Program-made: the position numbers and the translations under genes | In this document: positions 9,245-17,732 of the stretch, in pieces | Layout: each line of letters opens with the position of its first letter | How positions within the stretch are numbered: position 1 is the first letter of the stretch | The notes under the pieces: model-generated | Told to the model about the DNA's origin: nothing | Seen by the model: only the letters and a program-made list of their open reading frames with translations | Databases searched by the model: none | Assembly (NCBI RefSeq): GCF_000276605.1 | Contig: NZ_AKJX01000207.1 | Span: 1 to 64,000, forward strand | DNA length: 64,000 bases | Origin: Acidovorax sp. CF316 | GTDB lineage: Bacteria; Pseudomonadota; Gammaproteobacteria; Burkholderiales; Burkholderiaceae_C | Direction of reading: 5' to 3'

Positions 9245-10660
9245 ATGGGCCAGCCGTTCGACACCATCATCATCGGCGCAGGCACGGCCGGCCTGGCCGC
9301 CCTGCGCGAGGTGCGCAAACACACCGAGCGCTACCTGATCGTCAATGACGGGCCCTGGGGCACCACCTGCGCGCGCGTGGGCTGCATGCCCTCCAAGACC
9401 TTGATCGAGGCGGCCAACGCCTTCCACCGGCGCCATGCGTTCGAGGAGTTCGGCATCCGGGGCGGCGCCGACCTGCGGGCCGACATCCCTGCCGTGCTGC
9501 AGCGCGTGCGAGCGCTGCGCGACGACTTCGTGGCCGGCGCCATGAGGGCCACGGACGACCTGGGCGGCGCCAGGCTCTCGGGCCGCGCCGTGCTGCTGGA
9601 CGCCCACACGGTGGATGTGGCCGGCATCCACTACCACGCCGACAGCATCATCCTCGCCACCGGCTCCAGACCCGTGGTGCCCGAGGAATGGCTGGCCTTT
9701 GGTGACCGCATCCTGACCACCGACACCCTGTTCGAGCAGCCCACCCTGGGGCCGCGCGTCGCCGTGATCGGCATGGGCGCCATCGGCGTCGAGCTGTCGC
9801 AGGCCCTGGCGCGCCTGGGACTGGAGGTGGCAGCCTTCACCACCGGCCATGCCCTGGGTGGCCTGAGCGACCCGACCCTGAACGCTGAACTGGCGGCACT
9901 GCTGAAAAAGGAAATGGTGCTGCACACCCATGCCAAGGCCGAGTTGCGCGAAGTACCCGGCGGCATCGAGGTCAGCAGCGGCGCCAACCGCGTGGTGGTG
10001 GACCAGGTGATCGCCGCCATGGGCCGCACGCCCAACATCGAGCACCTGGGGCTGGAGACCCTGGGCGAACCGCTGGATGAACGCGGCAGGCCCCGGGTGG
10101 ACCGGCAGACCCAGCAGATCGGCCAGCTGCGCGTGTTCCTGGCGGGCGATGCCAACGACGATGCGGCGCTGCTGCACGAGGGCGCGGACGAAGGCCACAT
10201 CGCCGGCATGAACGCGCTGGCAGCCGAGCCCACGCGCTTCGTGCGCCGCACCCCGCTGTCCATCGTGTTCTCGGACCCCAACATCGCAGTCGTGGGCACG
10301 CCGTTCGACAAACTCGACCCAGCCCACACCGTGGTGGGCGCCGTGGACTTCGACCACCACGGCCGGGCCCGCGCCGCCCTGCGCAACCAGGGGCGCCTGT
10401 GCGTGTATGCCGACAAGGGCAATGCCCGGCTGCTGGGGGCCGAGATGTGTGCCCCCGATGGCGAGCACCTGGCACACCTGCTGGCCCTGGCCATTCAGCA
10501 AAAGCTCACGGTGCACCAATTGCTGGGCATGCCCATCTACCACCCGGTGCTGGAGGAAGGCCTGCGCACCGCCCTGCGCAATGCGGCCCGGCACCTGCCC
10601 GAGATCAGCGAATCAGACCTGGCCGCCTGCAAACCCCTGGGCGTACCCGCGCTGGAATGA
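9245..10660 (+). CDS. Dihydrolipoyl dehydrogenase-like FAD disulfide oxidoreductase
   Basis: 471 aa. The N-terminal Rossmann motif IIGAGTAGLAA binds FAD. The redox-active disulfide lies in CARVGCMPSK (C-x4-C), a second Rossmann motif VIGMGAIGVE binds NAD(P), and the C-terminal dimerisation domain carries the catalytic HPxxE (YHPVLEE). This is a class I pyridine nucleotide-disulfide oxidoreductase. No pyruvate or 2-oxoglutarate dehydrogenase genes are nearby, so it may be a stand-alone reductase rather than the E3 of a complex. It follows yigZ by 90 bases on the same strand. Confidence 0.92.
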   Translation: MGQPFDTIIIGAGTAGLAALREVRKHTERYLIVNDGPWGTTCARVGCMPSKTLIEAANAFHRRHAFEEFGIRGGADLRADIPAVLQRVRALRDDFVAGAMRATDDLGGARLSGRAVLLDAHTVDVAGIHYHADSIILATGSRPVVPEEWLAFGDRILTTDTLFEQPTLGPRVAVIGMGAIGVELSQALARLGLEVAAFTTGHALGGLSDPTLNAELAALLKKEMVLHTHAKAELREVPGGIEVSSGANRVVVDQVIAAMGRTPNIEHLGLETLGEPLDERGRPRVDRQTQQIGQLRVFLAGDANDDAALLHEGADEGHIAGMNALAAEPTRFVRRTPLSIVFSDPNIAVVGTPFDKLDPAHTVVGAVDFDHHGRARAALRNQGRLCVYADKGNARLLGAEMCAPDGEHLAHLLALAIQQKLTVHQLLGMPIYHPVLEEGLRTALRNAARHLPEISESDLAACKPLGVPALE

Positions 10661-10753
10661 CAGGAGCTGCCGCCCCAGGATGTAACAGTTCGCAAACGCG
10701 CTGCATTTCGGGAGCAGAATGTCGATAAATCCGGCAAGCAACGGAGAACCCCC

Positions 10754-10957
10754 ATGGATGTCGCACTCAGCAACAGCATCGTCAGCACCGCCACGGCACT
10801 GGCCAGCCGCGAAAATTCAGATGCCCTGAATATTCGGGTGCTCAAGAAGGCGCTGGACATCCAGGCCAACTCCGCCGCCACGCTGCTGCAGGCCCTGCCC
10901 CAACCGCCACTGGCCACCTCGGGCACGCTGGGCACCCAGCTCAATACCTTCGCCTGA
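10754..10957 (+). CDS. YjfB family putative motility protein
   Basis: 67 aa with the family pattern: an N-terminal MDVALSNSIVS, a central ALNIRVLKKALDIQ helix, then a Gln/Ala helix and a Thr-Gly-Leu-rich C-terminus. YjfB-like proteins (PF14070) are annotated as putative motility proteins, with no defined activity. A GGAG-type ribosome binding site (acggagaacccccATG) precedes the start. No flagellar genes are nearby; it is a single-gene unit ending at the terminator at 11011-11037. Confidence 0.82.
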   Translation: MDVALSNSIVSTATALASRENSDALNIRVLKKALDIQANSAATLLQALPQPPLATSGTLGTQLNTFA

Positions 10958-11010
10958 TCCCTCCGCCGGACTGGAATCTTCCCCTTTTCTCCAAGGTAAG
11001 CCCCTCAAAA

Positions 11011-11037
11011 GCCGCCCCTAGAGGCGGCATTTTTTTG
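11011..11037 (+). terminator. Rho-independent terminator after yjfB
   Basis: GCCGCC-CCTAGA-GGCGGC stem-loop followed by ATTTTTTT. On the opposite strand a shorter run of four T follows, so it may also serve the convergent GlxA-type gene. Confidence 0.85.
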
Positions 11038-11056
11038 GCCTGCGTCACCTGGGCCG

Positions 11057-12067
11057 TCACGCTGCCGCAAACCTTTCGCGGTAGCCCTTGGGCGAGACAT
11101 TCAGGTGGCGCATGAACATGCGCCGCATCACTTCCTCCGAATTGAAGCCGCACTGCACGGCAATGGCCTTGTTGCTGTGCCGGTGGGCTTCAATCAGGCG
11201 GCAGGCCTTCTCCAGGCGGATGCGCTCCACCGCATGGGCCGGCGTGGTGCCGGTCTGGGCGGTGTAAAAACGCGCAAAGGTGCGCAGGGTCATGCCCATC
11301 TGGTCGGCCATGCGTGCCACGTTGAGGTCGGAGCGCAGGTGCTCGGCAATCCAGGCATGCAGCCGTGAGATGCGCTCGTCGCCTGCGGTCTGCTCCAGCA
11401 GCGCGCTGCTGAACTGCGACTGCCCGCCCGGGCGCTTGTAGAACACCACCAGTTTCTTGGCCACGGCCATCACGATGTCGCGGCCCACGTCGGCCTCGAC
11501 CATGCCCAGCGCCATGTCGATGCCGGCTGTGACCCCGGCCGAGGTCCACACCCGCCCCTGGCGGAAATAAATGGCATCGGGCTGCACCGCAACGGCGGGA
11601 AATCGGGACGACAGGTGCTCGCAGGCGGCCCAGTGGGTCACCGCACCGGCGCCATCGAGCACGCCGGTGTGCGCCAGCACGAAGGCGCCCGTGCACACCG
11701 ACGCCAGCCGCTCGATACGCGGTGACGCCAGCCGGATCCACCGCGCCAGGGCGGCTGCCGCAGGCATGTCGGCGGCTTCGCACGACGGTGCCGCCGGCCG
11801 GAACACCCCGGGCCCCCCGGGCACCACCAGGGTCTGCACGGCTCGGGACAGCCGTTTCGGCAAGGGCCGCGCAAGCACCTCGACCCCGCTGGAGCTGCGG
11901 GTCGCGCCACCCTCGAGCCCGTAGACGCCCGTCTCGTACAGCGCCGGCCGGCCCGCCAGCCGAAGCTCGTCGTTGGCCGTGGCGAACACCTGCAGCGGCC
12001 CGCTCACATCGAGCAGCTGGAACTGGTCGAACACAAGGAACCAGACCTGGTGCAGGGGTTTGTCCAT
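11057..12067 (-). CDS. GlxA family regulator: DJ-1/PfpI domain plus AraC helix-turn-helix
   Basis: 336 aa. Residues about 5-185 form a DJ-1/PfpI amidotransferase-like domain with the nucleophile-elbow motif LASVCTGAFVL. Residues about 220-330 form an AraC-type double HTH (LNVARMADQMGMTLRTFAR and AIAVQCGFNSEEVMRRMF). GlxA-type proteins are transcriptional activators in which the DJ-1 domain senses ligand. The ATG at 12067 is chosen because it begins MDKPLHQVWFLVFDQF, a standard family N-terminus. It is divergent from an isonitrile-hydratase-like gene with 105 bases between starts, so it probably controls that gene and its followers. Confidence 0.93.
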   Translation of the reverse strand: MDKPLHQVWFLVFDQFQLLDVSGPLQVFATANDELRLAGRPALYETGVYGLEGGATRSSSGVEVLARPLPKRLSRAVQTLVVPGGPGVFRPAAPSCEAADMPAAAALARWIRLASPRIERLASVCTGAFVLAHTGVLDGAGAVTHWAACEHLSSRFPAVAVQPDAIYFRQGRVWTSAGVTAGIDMALGMVEADVGRDIVMAVAKKLVVFYKRPGGQSQFSSALLEQTAGDERISRLHAWIAEHLRSDLNVARMADQMGMTLRTFARFYTAQTGTTPAHAVERIRLEKACRLIEAHRHSNKAIAVQCGFNSEEVMRRMFMRHLNVSPKGYRERFAAA

Positions 12068-12106
12068 GGAAGTCGCGATCCGGGTTGGCAGAAATCGTGG
12101 TACTTG

Positions 12107-12120
12107 TGTCCTGACGGACA
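12107..12120. promoter_or_regulatory. Inverted repeat in divergent promoter region, candidate operator
   Basis: TGTCC-TGAC-GGACA is a perfect 5+5 palindrome with a four-base spacer. It sits 40 bases from the regulator start and 53 bases from the isonitrile-hydratase-like start. It is the only clear palindrome between the two genes, so it is the first candidate for regulator binding. Confidence 0.4.
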
Positions 12121-12172
12121 AACCACCCGATCCTACAGTGGAGCCATCTCGACACCAACGAAAGCCAACACC

Positions 12173-12841
12173 ATGAACATCGGCATGCTTGTATTCCCGG
12201 ACATCACCGCCATCGACTACGTCGCGCCCGCCGACCTGCTGGTGCGCATACCCGGCGCGCAATTGCACCTGGTGTGGAAGCACACCGACCCGATCCGTAC
12301 GGAGCTGGGCTGGGAATTCCGCCCCACGGCATCCTTTGACAGCTGCGGCCCACTCGACATGCTGGTGGTACCCGGCGGGCCAGGCATCGAGGCCCTGCTC
12401 AGCGACGAGGAAACCCTGGCCTTCCTGGCGCAGCAGGCTGCGGGCGCGCAGTGGATCGTGGGCATCTGCACCGGCCCGCTGGTGCTGGGTGCCGCCGGCC
12501 TGCTGCAGGGCTACCGCGCCACCTGCCACTGGGGATCGCACGCCCTGCTCTCCCTGGTGGGCGCCACACCGGTGGACGAGCGCGTGGTGGTAGACCGCAA
12601 CCGCATCACCGGTGCCGGCATGACCTCGGGCATCGACTGCGCGCTGCAGGCCATTGCACTGGCCAGCAGCGCCGACGTGGCCCAGGGCATCCAGCTGTTT
12701 GCCGAGTACGACCCCAAGCCGCCTTTCGACACCGGATCGCCGCACAAGGCGCCCGCGCCCCTGGTGCAAGCCGCCCGGGCCCGCTTGCACCCCATCGTGG
12801 AACGGCGCCGCGCCTTGCTCACCAAGCGCCAGGCCGCCTGA
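12173..12841 (+). CDS. DJ-1/PfpI family protein, isonitrile hydratase-like
   Basis: 222 aa. It shows the DJ-1/PfpI fold with the catalytic cysteine in VGICTGPLVLGAAG and the family segments LLQGYRATCHWGSHALL and VVVDRNRITGAGMTSGID. These are strongly reminiscent of isonitrile hydratase (InhA), which hydrates isonitriles to N-formamides. The C-terminal YDPKPPFDTGSP is also typical. Substrate is not certain; related proteins include regulators without enzyme activity. Start MNIGMLVFP at 12173. It is 39 bases ahead of a Bug receptor gene and divergent from its likely regulator. Confidence 0.88.
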   Translation: MNIGMLVFPDITAIDYVAPADLLVRIPGAQLHLVWKHTDPIRTELGWEFRPTASFDSCGPLDMLVVPGGPGIEALLSDEETLAFLAQQAAGAQWIVGICTGPLVLGAAGLLQGYRATCHWGSHALLSLVGATPVDERVVVDRNRITGAGMTSGIDCALQAIALASSADVAQGIQLFAEYDPKPPFDTGSPHKAPAPLVQAARARLHPIVERRRALLTKRQAA

Positions 12842-12880
12842 TCCGACACAACGCCCCTTGCCAGAGAGAGAAACAACGCC

Positions 12881-13864
12881 ATGCTCCACCCTGATGCCCC
12901 CCTCGCCCTGTCCCGCCGCCGCTGCCTGCAGGTGGCGCTACTGGCACTGCCCCTGTCGGCCGCCGCGCAAACCTACAGCGGCCCCATCCGCATGCTGGTG
13001 GGCTACCCACCCGGTGGCCCGGCCGATACGGCGGCACGCATCGTGGCCGAAAAGCTGGCCGTGCAGCTGGGCCAGCCCGTGCTGGTGGACAACAAGCCCG
13101 GCGCGGGTGGCCAGATTGCGGCCCAGGCGCTCAAGGCGGCGCCTGCGGACGGGTCGGTGGTCTTCCTGAGCAACACGCACACGGTGGCCATGGTGCCGCT
13201 GACCATGAAGGCGCCGGGATTTGCGCCCGCCACCGACTTCCGGCCCCTGGGCGCAGTGGCCAACTTCGAACTGGCGCTGGCCGTGCACCCCAAGACCGGG
13301 GCGAGCAATCTGGCGGAACTGGGCACCTGGTTCGCCAGCCGCCGCAGCGACGCCAGCATCGGCGTGCCGGCGCCGGCGTCCGCGCCGGAGTTCATCGCTG
13401 GCGAAGTGGCGCGCCACCTCAAGGCCGACATCGTGCCCGTGGCCTATCGCGGCGCCACGCCCATGGTGACCGACCTGCTGGCAGGGCAGATTTCGGCAGG
13501 TGTGTCAGGCATCTCGGACTTCCTGCAGCACCAGAAGGCGGGCAAGCTGCGCATTCTGGCGGTCAGCCGCGCCACCCCCTTGCTGCCCGGCGTGCCCTCC
13601 TTCGCACAGGCGGGCCTTGCGAGCCTGGATGCAACCAGCGACTTCTTGGGCCTGTACGCCCCCGCCGGGCTCCAGGATGCGACCGTGGCGCGCTACAACA
13701 CGGCTTTGAACCAGGTGCTGGCCCTGCCCGAGGTGGTGGCCAAGCTGCAGGCCAGCGCCATGACGCCGGCCGCAGGCACACCCGCCGAGCAGGCCCAGCG
13801 CCTGGCGCAGGTGTCCAAAGCCCTGGGGGCGCTGGTCGCGCAAAGCGGGTTCGTGCCCCAGTAA
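12881..13864 (+). CDS. Bug/TctC family periplasmic solute-binding protein
   Basis: 327 aa with a signal peptide (LALSRRRCLQVALLALPL, cleavage near SAAAQ). The mature protein has Bug hallmarks: IRMLVGYPPGGPADTAAR, the VDNKPGAGGQIAA loop, and a domain-two GISDFLQHQKAGKLRILAVS. Bug proteins bind carboxylates and deliver them to tripartite tricarboxylate transporters. No TctA/TctB membrane genes are nearby, which is common for the numerous orphan Bug proteins of Comamonadaceae. Its position suggests its ligand relates to the neighbouring hydratase-like and dioxygenase-like enzymes. Confidence 0.93.
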   Translation: MLHPDAPLALSRRRCLQVALLALPLSAAAQTYSGPIRMLVGYPPGGPADTAARIVAEKLAVQLGQPVLVDNKPGAGGQIAAQALKAAPADGSVVFLSNTHTVAMVPLTMKAPGFAPATDFRPLGAVANFELALAVHPKTGASNLAELGTWFASRRSDASIGVPAPASAPEFIAGEVARHLKADIVPVAYRGATPMVTDLLAGQISAGVSGISDFLQHQKAGKLRILAVSRATPLLPGVPSFAQAGLASLDATSDFLGLYAPAGLQDATVARYNTALNQVLALPEVVAKLQASAMTPAAGTPAEQAQRLAQVSKALGALVAQSGFVPQ

Positions 13865-13947
13865 GCGGTCTGGGTGCATTGCTTGGCCGGACATGCGCAG
13901 GCTGCTACAAAGGAGTGCCCGCACCACCACCCGCCTTTGAGCCTTGC

Positions 13948-14988
13948 ATGTCCTCAGCACCCCATTCCACCGATCCCCTTTGCTCCGCCCATGACCGTGG
14001 CATCCTGCAGGTGCCCTACCTCAAGCGCTGCTGGTCCAGCCTCATGGCGGCGCGCCAGGGCAAGGCGGGAACAGGCATGCAGGAGGCGCACCGCACCCAG
14101 GTCGTTCTGGCCGCCATGGGCCTGGGGCTGGAGCAGGCCATGCAGCACGTGCTGCGCGAAGCACCGGATTTCGCCGGTTTCGAAGACTGGATCGTGCGCA
14201 CCGCGGGAGCCCCCGATGCCGCCACCGTGGCGCGCATCCAGGCATTGGTCGATGGGGGCCCGCAACCCGACGCCATCCTGGACCTGCATGGCCGGATCGA
14301 CGCCATGCCGCCCGTGCTCGGCGCGGCCGACCTGGCCCATTGGGAAGAGCATGGCTATGTGGTGCTGCGGCAGGCCGTGCCAGCCGACGACAGCGCGGCT
14401 GCCGCACAGGTGGTGTGGGATGCCGTCGGCGCCACCCCGGGCGACGTGGACTCCTGGTACCCGAACGCCCCGCGCAATGTCATGGTGCAGCTGTTCCAGC
14501 ACCCGGCCTTCGAGAAGAACCGCCGTTCGCCGCGCATCCACAAGGCCTTTGCCCAGCTGTGGGGCACAGCCGACCTGTGGCGCAGCACGGACCGCTGCGG
14601 CTTCAATCCGCCCGAGCGCCCAGGCCATACCTACAGCGCCCAGGGCATGCATTGGGACGTGAGCCTGGCGCAGCCGATACCGTTCTGCACGCAGGGCATC
14701 CTCTACCTCACGGACACATTGCCGGAACAGGGCGGCCTGACCGTGGTGCCCGGCTTCCACCGCCGGGTGGGTCCGTGGCTGGCCAGCCTGCCGCCGGGTG
14801 CCGACCCGCGCCGCCAGGACTTCAACGCCCTTGGCGCCCGCCCCATCGGTGCGGGAGCGGGCGATCTGGTGATCTGGCACCAGGCCCTGCCCCACGGGCC
14901 CAGCCCGAATCGGGCCACCCAACCCCGCTTGGTGCAGTACATCAACATGTTCCCGGCAGAGGTACCGGCCAGCGACGACTGGGTGTGA
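13948..14988 (+). CDS. Phytanoyl-CoA dioxygenase (PhyH) family protein
   Basis: 346 aa. The double-stranded beta-helix core carries the iron ligands HxD (MHWDVS, about residue 237) and a distal His in WHQALPHGPSPN (about residue 310), with a following Arg (PRLVQYIN) that would hold 2-oxoglutarate. The first 120 residues are a helical extension. PhyH-family enzymes hydroxylate unactivated carbons using Fe(II), O2 and 2-oxoglutarate. The substrate is unknown. The start at 13948 is the only ATG in the plausible range; an AAGGAG lies 33 bases upstream, too far to be its binding site. It is 83 bases after the Bug gene. Confidence 0.87.
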   Translation: MSSAPHSTDPLCSAHDRGILQVPYLKRCWSSLMAARQGKAGTGMQEAHRTQVVLAAMGLGLEQAMQHVLREAPDFAGFEDWIVRTAGAPDAATVARIQALVDGGPQPDAILDLHGRIDAMPPVLGAADLAHWEEHGYVVLRQAVPADDSAAAAQVVWDAVGATPGDVDSWYPNAPRNVMVQLFQHPAFEKNRRSPRIHKAFAQLWGTADLWRSTDRCGFNPPERPGHTYSAQGMHWDVSLAQPIPFCTQGILYLTDTLPEQGGLTVVPGFHRRVGPWLASLPPGADPRRQDFNALGARPIGAGAGDLVIWHQALPHGPSPNRATQPRLVQYINMFPAEVPASDDWV

Positions 14989-15033
14989 CCATCCGGCAAG
15001 GGCCGCCCCTCCCGGCCAGGGTTGCCGGTTGCC

Positions 15034-16404
15034 TTACTTCGACGGCACAGCACCCACGCGCCAGACGGCATTGCCCACGTCATCGGCCACCAGCAGGCCG
15101 CCGCGCGCATCCATGGCTACACCCACCGGCCGGCCATAGGCATCGCCGTCCGGGCTGACAAAGCCCGCAAGCACGTCGATGGGCAGGCCCGCAGGCTGGC
15201 CGTCAGCAAAGGGCACGAACACCACCTTGTAGCCACTGCGCGGCTTGCGGTTCCAGGAGCCATGCTCGCCCACGAAGGCGCCACTGGCCAGTTGGGGCGC
15301 CAGGGCCGGCCCTTGCGCGAACGCCAGGCCCAGCGGCGCGACGTGCGAGCCCAGGGCATAGTCGGGTGCCACCGCCTTGGCCACCAGGTCGGGCCGCGGC
15401 GGCTTCACGCGTTCGTCCACATGCTGGCCGTAGTAGCTGTAGGGCCAGCCGTAGAAGGCGCCGTCCTTCACCGAGGTGAGGTAGTCGGGCACCAGGTCGC
15501 TGCCGATCTCGTCGCGTTCGTTGACCACCGTCCATAGCGCGCCGCTGCCCGGCGCCCAACCCAGGCCATTGGGGTTGCGCAGGCCACTGGCAAAGATGCG
15601 GTGGGAGCCGCTGGCCCGGTCCACCTCCCAGATGGCGGCACGGCCCTCTTCGGCCTGCATGCCGTTCTCGCCGACGTTGCTGTTGGAACCCACGGTGACG
15701 TAGAGCTTGCTGCCGTCGGCGCTGGCGATGAGGTTCTTGGTCCAGTGGTGGTTGATGGGGCCGCCGGGCAGGTCCACCAGCTTGGTGCCCGCCGCCGTGA
15801 TGCGGGTCTGGCCGGGTTCGTAGGGAAAGCGCACGACCGCATCGGCATTCGCCACATAGAGTTCCTTGCCCACCAGGACCATGCCGAACGGCGAGTTCAG
15901 GTCTTGCAGGAATACGTTCCTGGTTTCGGCCTTGCCGTCGCCATCGGCGTCGCGCAGCAGCGTGATGCGGTTGGCCGAGGGGCGCTTTCCCGAGCCGGCC
16001 TTGCCCATCACGGTCTTCATGACCCAGCCCCGGACGGCGCCGAACACCCCGCCCGAAGGGGCGCCCTCGCCCTTGGGCGGCGCCTGGCTTTCGGCCACCA
16101 GCACGTCGCCATTGGGCAGCACCAGCACCCAGCGCGGGTGGTCCAGCCCGGTGGCCAGCGGGGTGACCGACAGGCCCGGCAGGCTGGCGCTAGGCATGGC
16201 GCCCTCGGGCCAGCCTTTGGCTGGGGCGATGTGCAGTGTGGGGATCAGCGATTGGTGGGGCGCCGGCAAAGTGGGTGACTTGCCCATGCCCTGCTCGGGC
16301 GAGAGGATGGCGGTGTCACCGCAAGCGGCCAGACTGGCTGCCAGCACCGTGCCTGTGAGCACAACCGGCCAAGAGCGCGATGTCGGGGAAAAGAGAGATG
16401 GCAT
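15034..16404 (-). CDS. PQQ-type sorbosone/glucose dehydrogenase-like lipoprotein
   Basis: 456 aa. A lipobox ([10 protein letters not shown], Cys near residue 28) predicts lipid anchoring in the envelope. The rest is a six-bladed beta-propeller of the glucose/sorbosone dehydrogenase family, with the blades [33 protein letters not shown] and GEHGSWNR characteristic of the active face. Related enzymes oxidise aldose sugars with pyrroloquinoline quinone as cofactor; whether this one binds PQQ cannot be judged. The start at 16404 (MPSLFSPTS) gives a normal signal peptide. It converges on the dioxygenase gene with a 45-base gap. Confidence 0.88.
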   Translation of the reverse strand: MPSLFSPTSRSWPVVLTGTVLAASLAACGDTAILSPEQGMGKSPTLPAPHQSLIPTLHIAPAKGWPEGAMPSASLPGLSVTPLATGLDHPRWVLVLPNGDVLVAESQAPPKGEGAPSGGVFGAVRGWVMKTVMGKAGSGKRPSANRITLLRDADGDGKAETRNVFLQDLNSPFGMVLVGKELYVANADAVVRFPYEPGQTRITAAGTKLVDLPGGPINHHWTKNLIASADGSKLYVTVGSNSNVGENGMQAEEGRAAIWEVDRASGSHRIFASGLRNPNGLGWAPGSGALWTVVNERDEIGSDLVPDYLTSVKDGAFYGWPYSYYGQHVDERVKPPRPDLVAKAVAPDYALGSHVAPLGLAFAQGPALAPQLASGAFVGEHGSWNRKPRSGYKVVFVPFADGQPAGLPIDVLAGFVSPDGDAYGRPVGVAMDARGGLLVADDVGNAVWRVGAVPSK

Positions 16405-16565
16405 GGCGGTGGGCTTTCTGGTGGCAGGGGGATGGTGCAGTGTGAAGGGGCAGGCAGGCACGCCCTGTCAGCCGATCGCGCAAAATGCGCAGCCCCGCGT
16501 TACATTTATTTCCGCCACCCCCAGCGCCCAGCCCCCTTTGCTTTGCGCTGCCGCAAGAAGCTTCC

Positions 16566-17183
16566 ATGAGACTCAAGACCGTTGTCCTGCTGGCGATCAT
16601 CCTGTTCATCGGCTTTTTCGCCGTCGAGAAGCTGCGCGTGGGCCGGGTGGACAGGAAGCTGCAGGGCCAGTCGGCCACGCAGCAGGTGTTTGCCGAGGTG
16701 CCGCAGCAGACCGCCACCAGCGCCGCCCCCTTTGCGCTGCAGGGATACCAGGTCAGGCCGCTCGCCCAATTCGCCATCCGGGCGCGGGTGCTGGGGCGCG
16801 AGGAGTACTCCTTTGGCCGCGAAGCCGATCTCTCCCCCGTGGACCTGGCCCTGGGCTGGCGGCGCATGGCCGAGCCCGCCGTCTACGAGCCCCTTAACAT
16901 CACGCAGGGCGGGCGCTGGTACCGCTACTCCTGGTCCAACCAGCCACCGATTCCGCTGCAGGAGATCATCGAATCCTCGGCCAACATGCACCTGATCCCT
17001 GCCAACGCGGCCGTGGAGCGGGCGCTCAAGAAAGCGCGCAAGGGCAGCTTCATCCGCATCACCGGCCAGCTGGTGGAAGTCACGTACCCGGGCGGCTGGC
17101 GCTGGACCAGTTCGCTCACCCGCGGCGATTCCGGCGCCAACTCGTGCGAGCTGATCTATGTGGAGACGGCGCAGGTCGAATAG
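16566..17183 (+). CDS. Hypothetical membrane-anchored protein, TMEM43-like pattern not proven
   Basis: 205 aa, not recognised. A single N-terminal membrane segment (LKTVVLLAIILFIGFFAVEKL) predicts an inner-membrane anchor with the rest in the periplasm. The soluble part is Arg-rich and contains WYRYSWSNQPPIP, SFIRITGQLVEV and GGWRWTSSLTRGD, consistent with a small beta-rich domain. Start at 16566 (MRLKTV). It is divergent from the sugar-dehydrogenase lipoprotein and has no operon partner. Function unknown. Confidence 0.7.
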   Translation: MRLKTVVLLAIILFIGFFAVEKLRVGRVDRKLQGQSATQQVFAEVPQQTATSAAPFALQGYQVRPLAQFAIRARVLGREEYSFGREADLSPVDLALGWRRMAEPAVYEPLNITQGGRWYRYSWSNQPPIPLQEIIESSANMHLIPANAAVERALKKARKGSFIRITGQLVEVTYPGGWRWTSSLTRGDSGANSCELIYVETAQVE

Positions 17184-17353
17184 GTGCGGGGCGGCGCAAA
17201 AAAAGACAAAAAACGGCCACAAAGTATCCAGATGTGACGCACGGCAGGTCCGTGGAATATTTCACGGTTTTTTGGATAATCTTTGGTGGACGGAGCGCTC
17301 TCGCTCCCGTGACTTTTAAGCTGCCATACCACAGCCTGCACAGAGGAACCTCC

Positions 17354-17638
17354 ATGGCGAAGATTCTGGTCACCAAGTACGAAAACCAGGCCGATGCAAC
17401 CGTTTGCGAAGTGGCCTACGAAAGCCAGGCCGATCTGTGCTGGTACGAAACGCCCTACGAACAGCAGGCCCAGGGCGATGCCAAGTGGCTCTTCGTCGAC
17501 TACGAGAGCCAGGCCAGCTTCAAGATCTTCAAGGTGAAGTACGAGGGCCAGGCCGACATCAAGGCCTTCCAGGTCAAGTACCCTGAGCAGGCGGGCTGGC
17601 GCAATGCGGCGCACAAGTTTGTAGGCAAGATGGGCTGA
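17354..17638 (+). CDS. DUF6150 family tandem-repeat protein
   Basis: 94 aa made almost wholly of six short repeats of about 13 residues with the pattern YExQAD followed by hydrophobic/aromatic strand residues: KYENQADATVCEV, AYESQADLCWYET, PYEQQAQ, DYESQASFKIFKV, KYEGQADIKAFQV and KYPEQAGW. This is the DUF6150 signature, a family of unknown function expected to form a small beta structure. No signal peptide is seen, so it is likely cytoplasmic. It is preceded by a 170-base gap and followed by a strong terminator, so it is a single-gene unit. The start at 17354 has an AGGAACC ribosome binding site. Confidence 0.85.
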   Translation: MAKILVTKYENQADATVCEVAYESQADLCWYETPYEQQAQGDAKWLFVDYESQASFKIFKVKYEGQADIKAFQVKYPEQAGWRNAAHKFVGKMG

Positions 17639-17660
17639 GCACCATTGCCCGCGCCAAAAG

Positions 17661-17697
17661 AAAAACCCCTGCCACGCATTGCCCGGCAGGGGTTTTT
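17661..17697. terminator. Bidirectional terminator
   Basis: A perfect 13-bp stem (AAAAACCCCTGCC at 17661-17673 pairing with 17685-17697) gives a T-run on either strand. It serves the DUF6150 gene and the convergent M48 peptidase gene. Confidence 0.9.
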
Positions 17698-17732
17698 GCC
17701 ATTGGCGACCGGCTGGCCGCCCCTGCGAGGAA

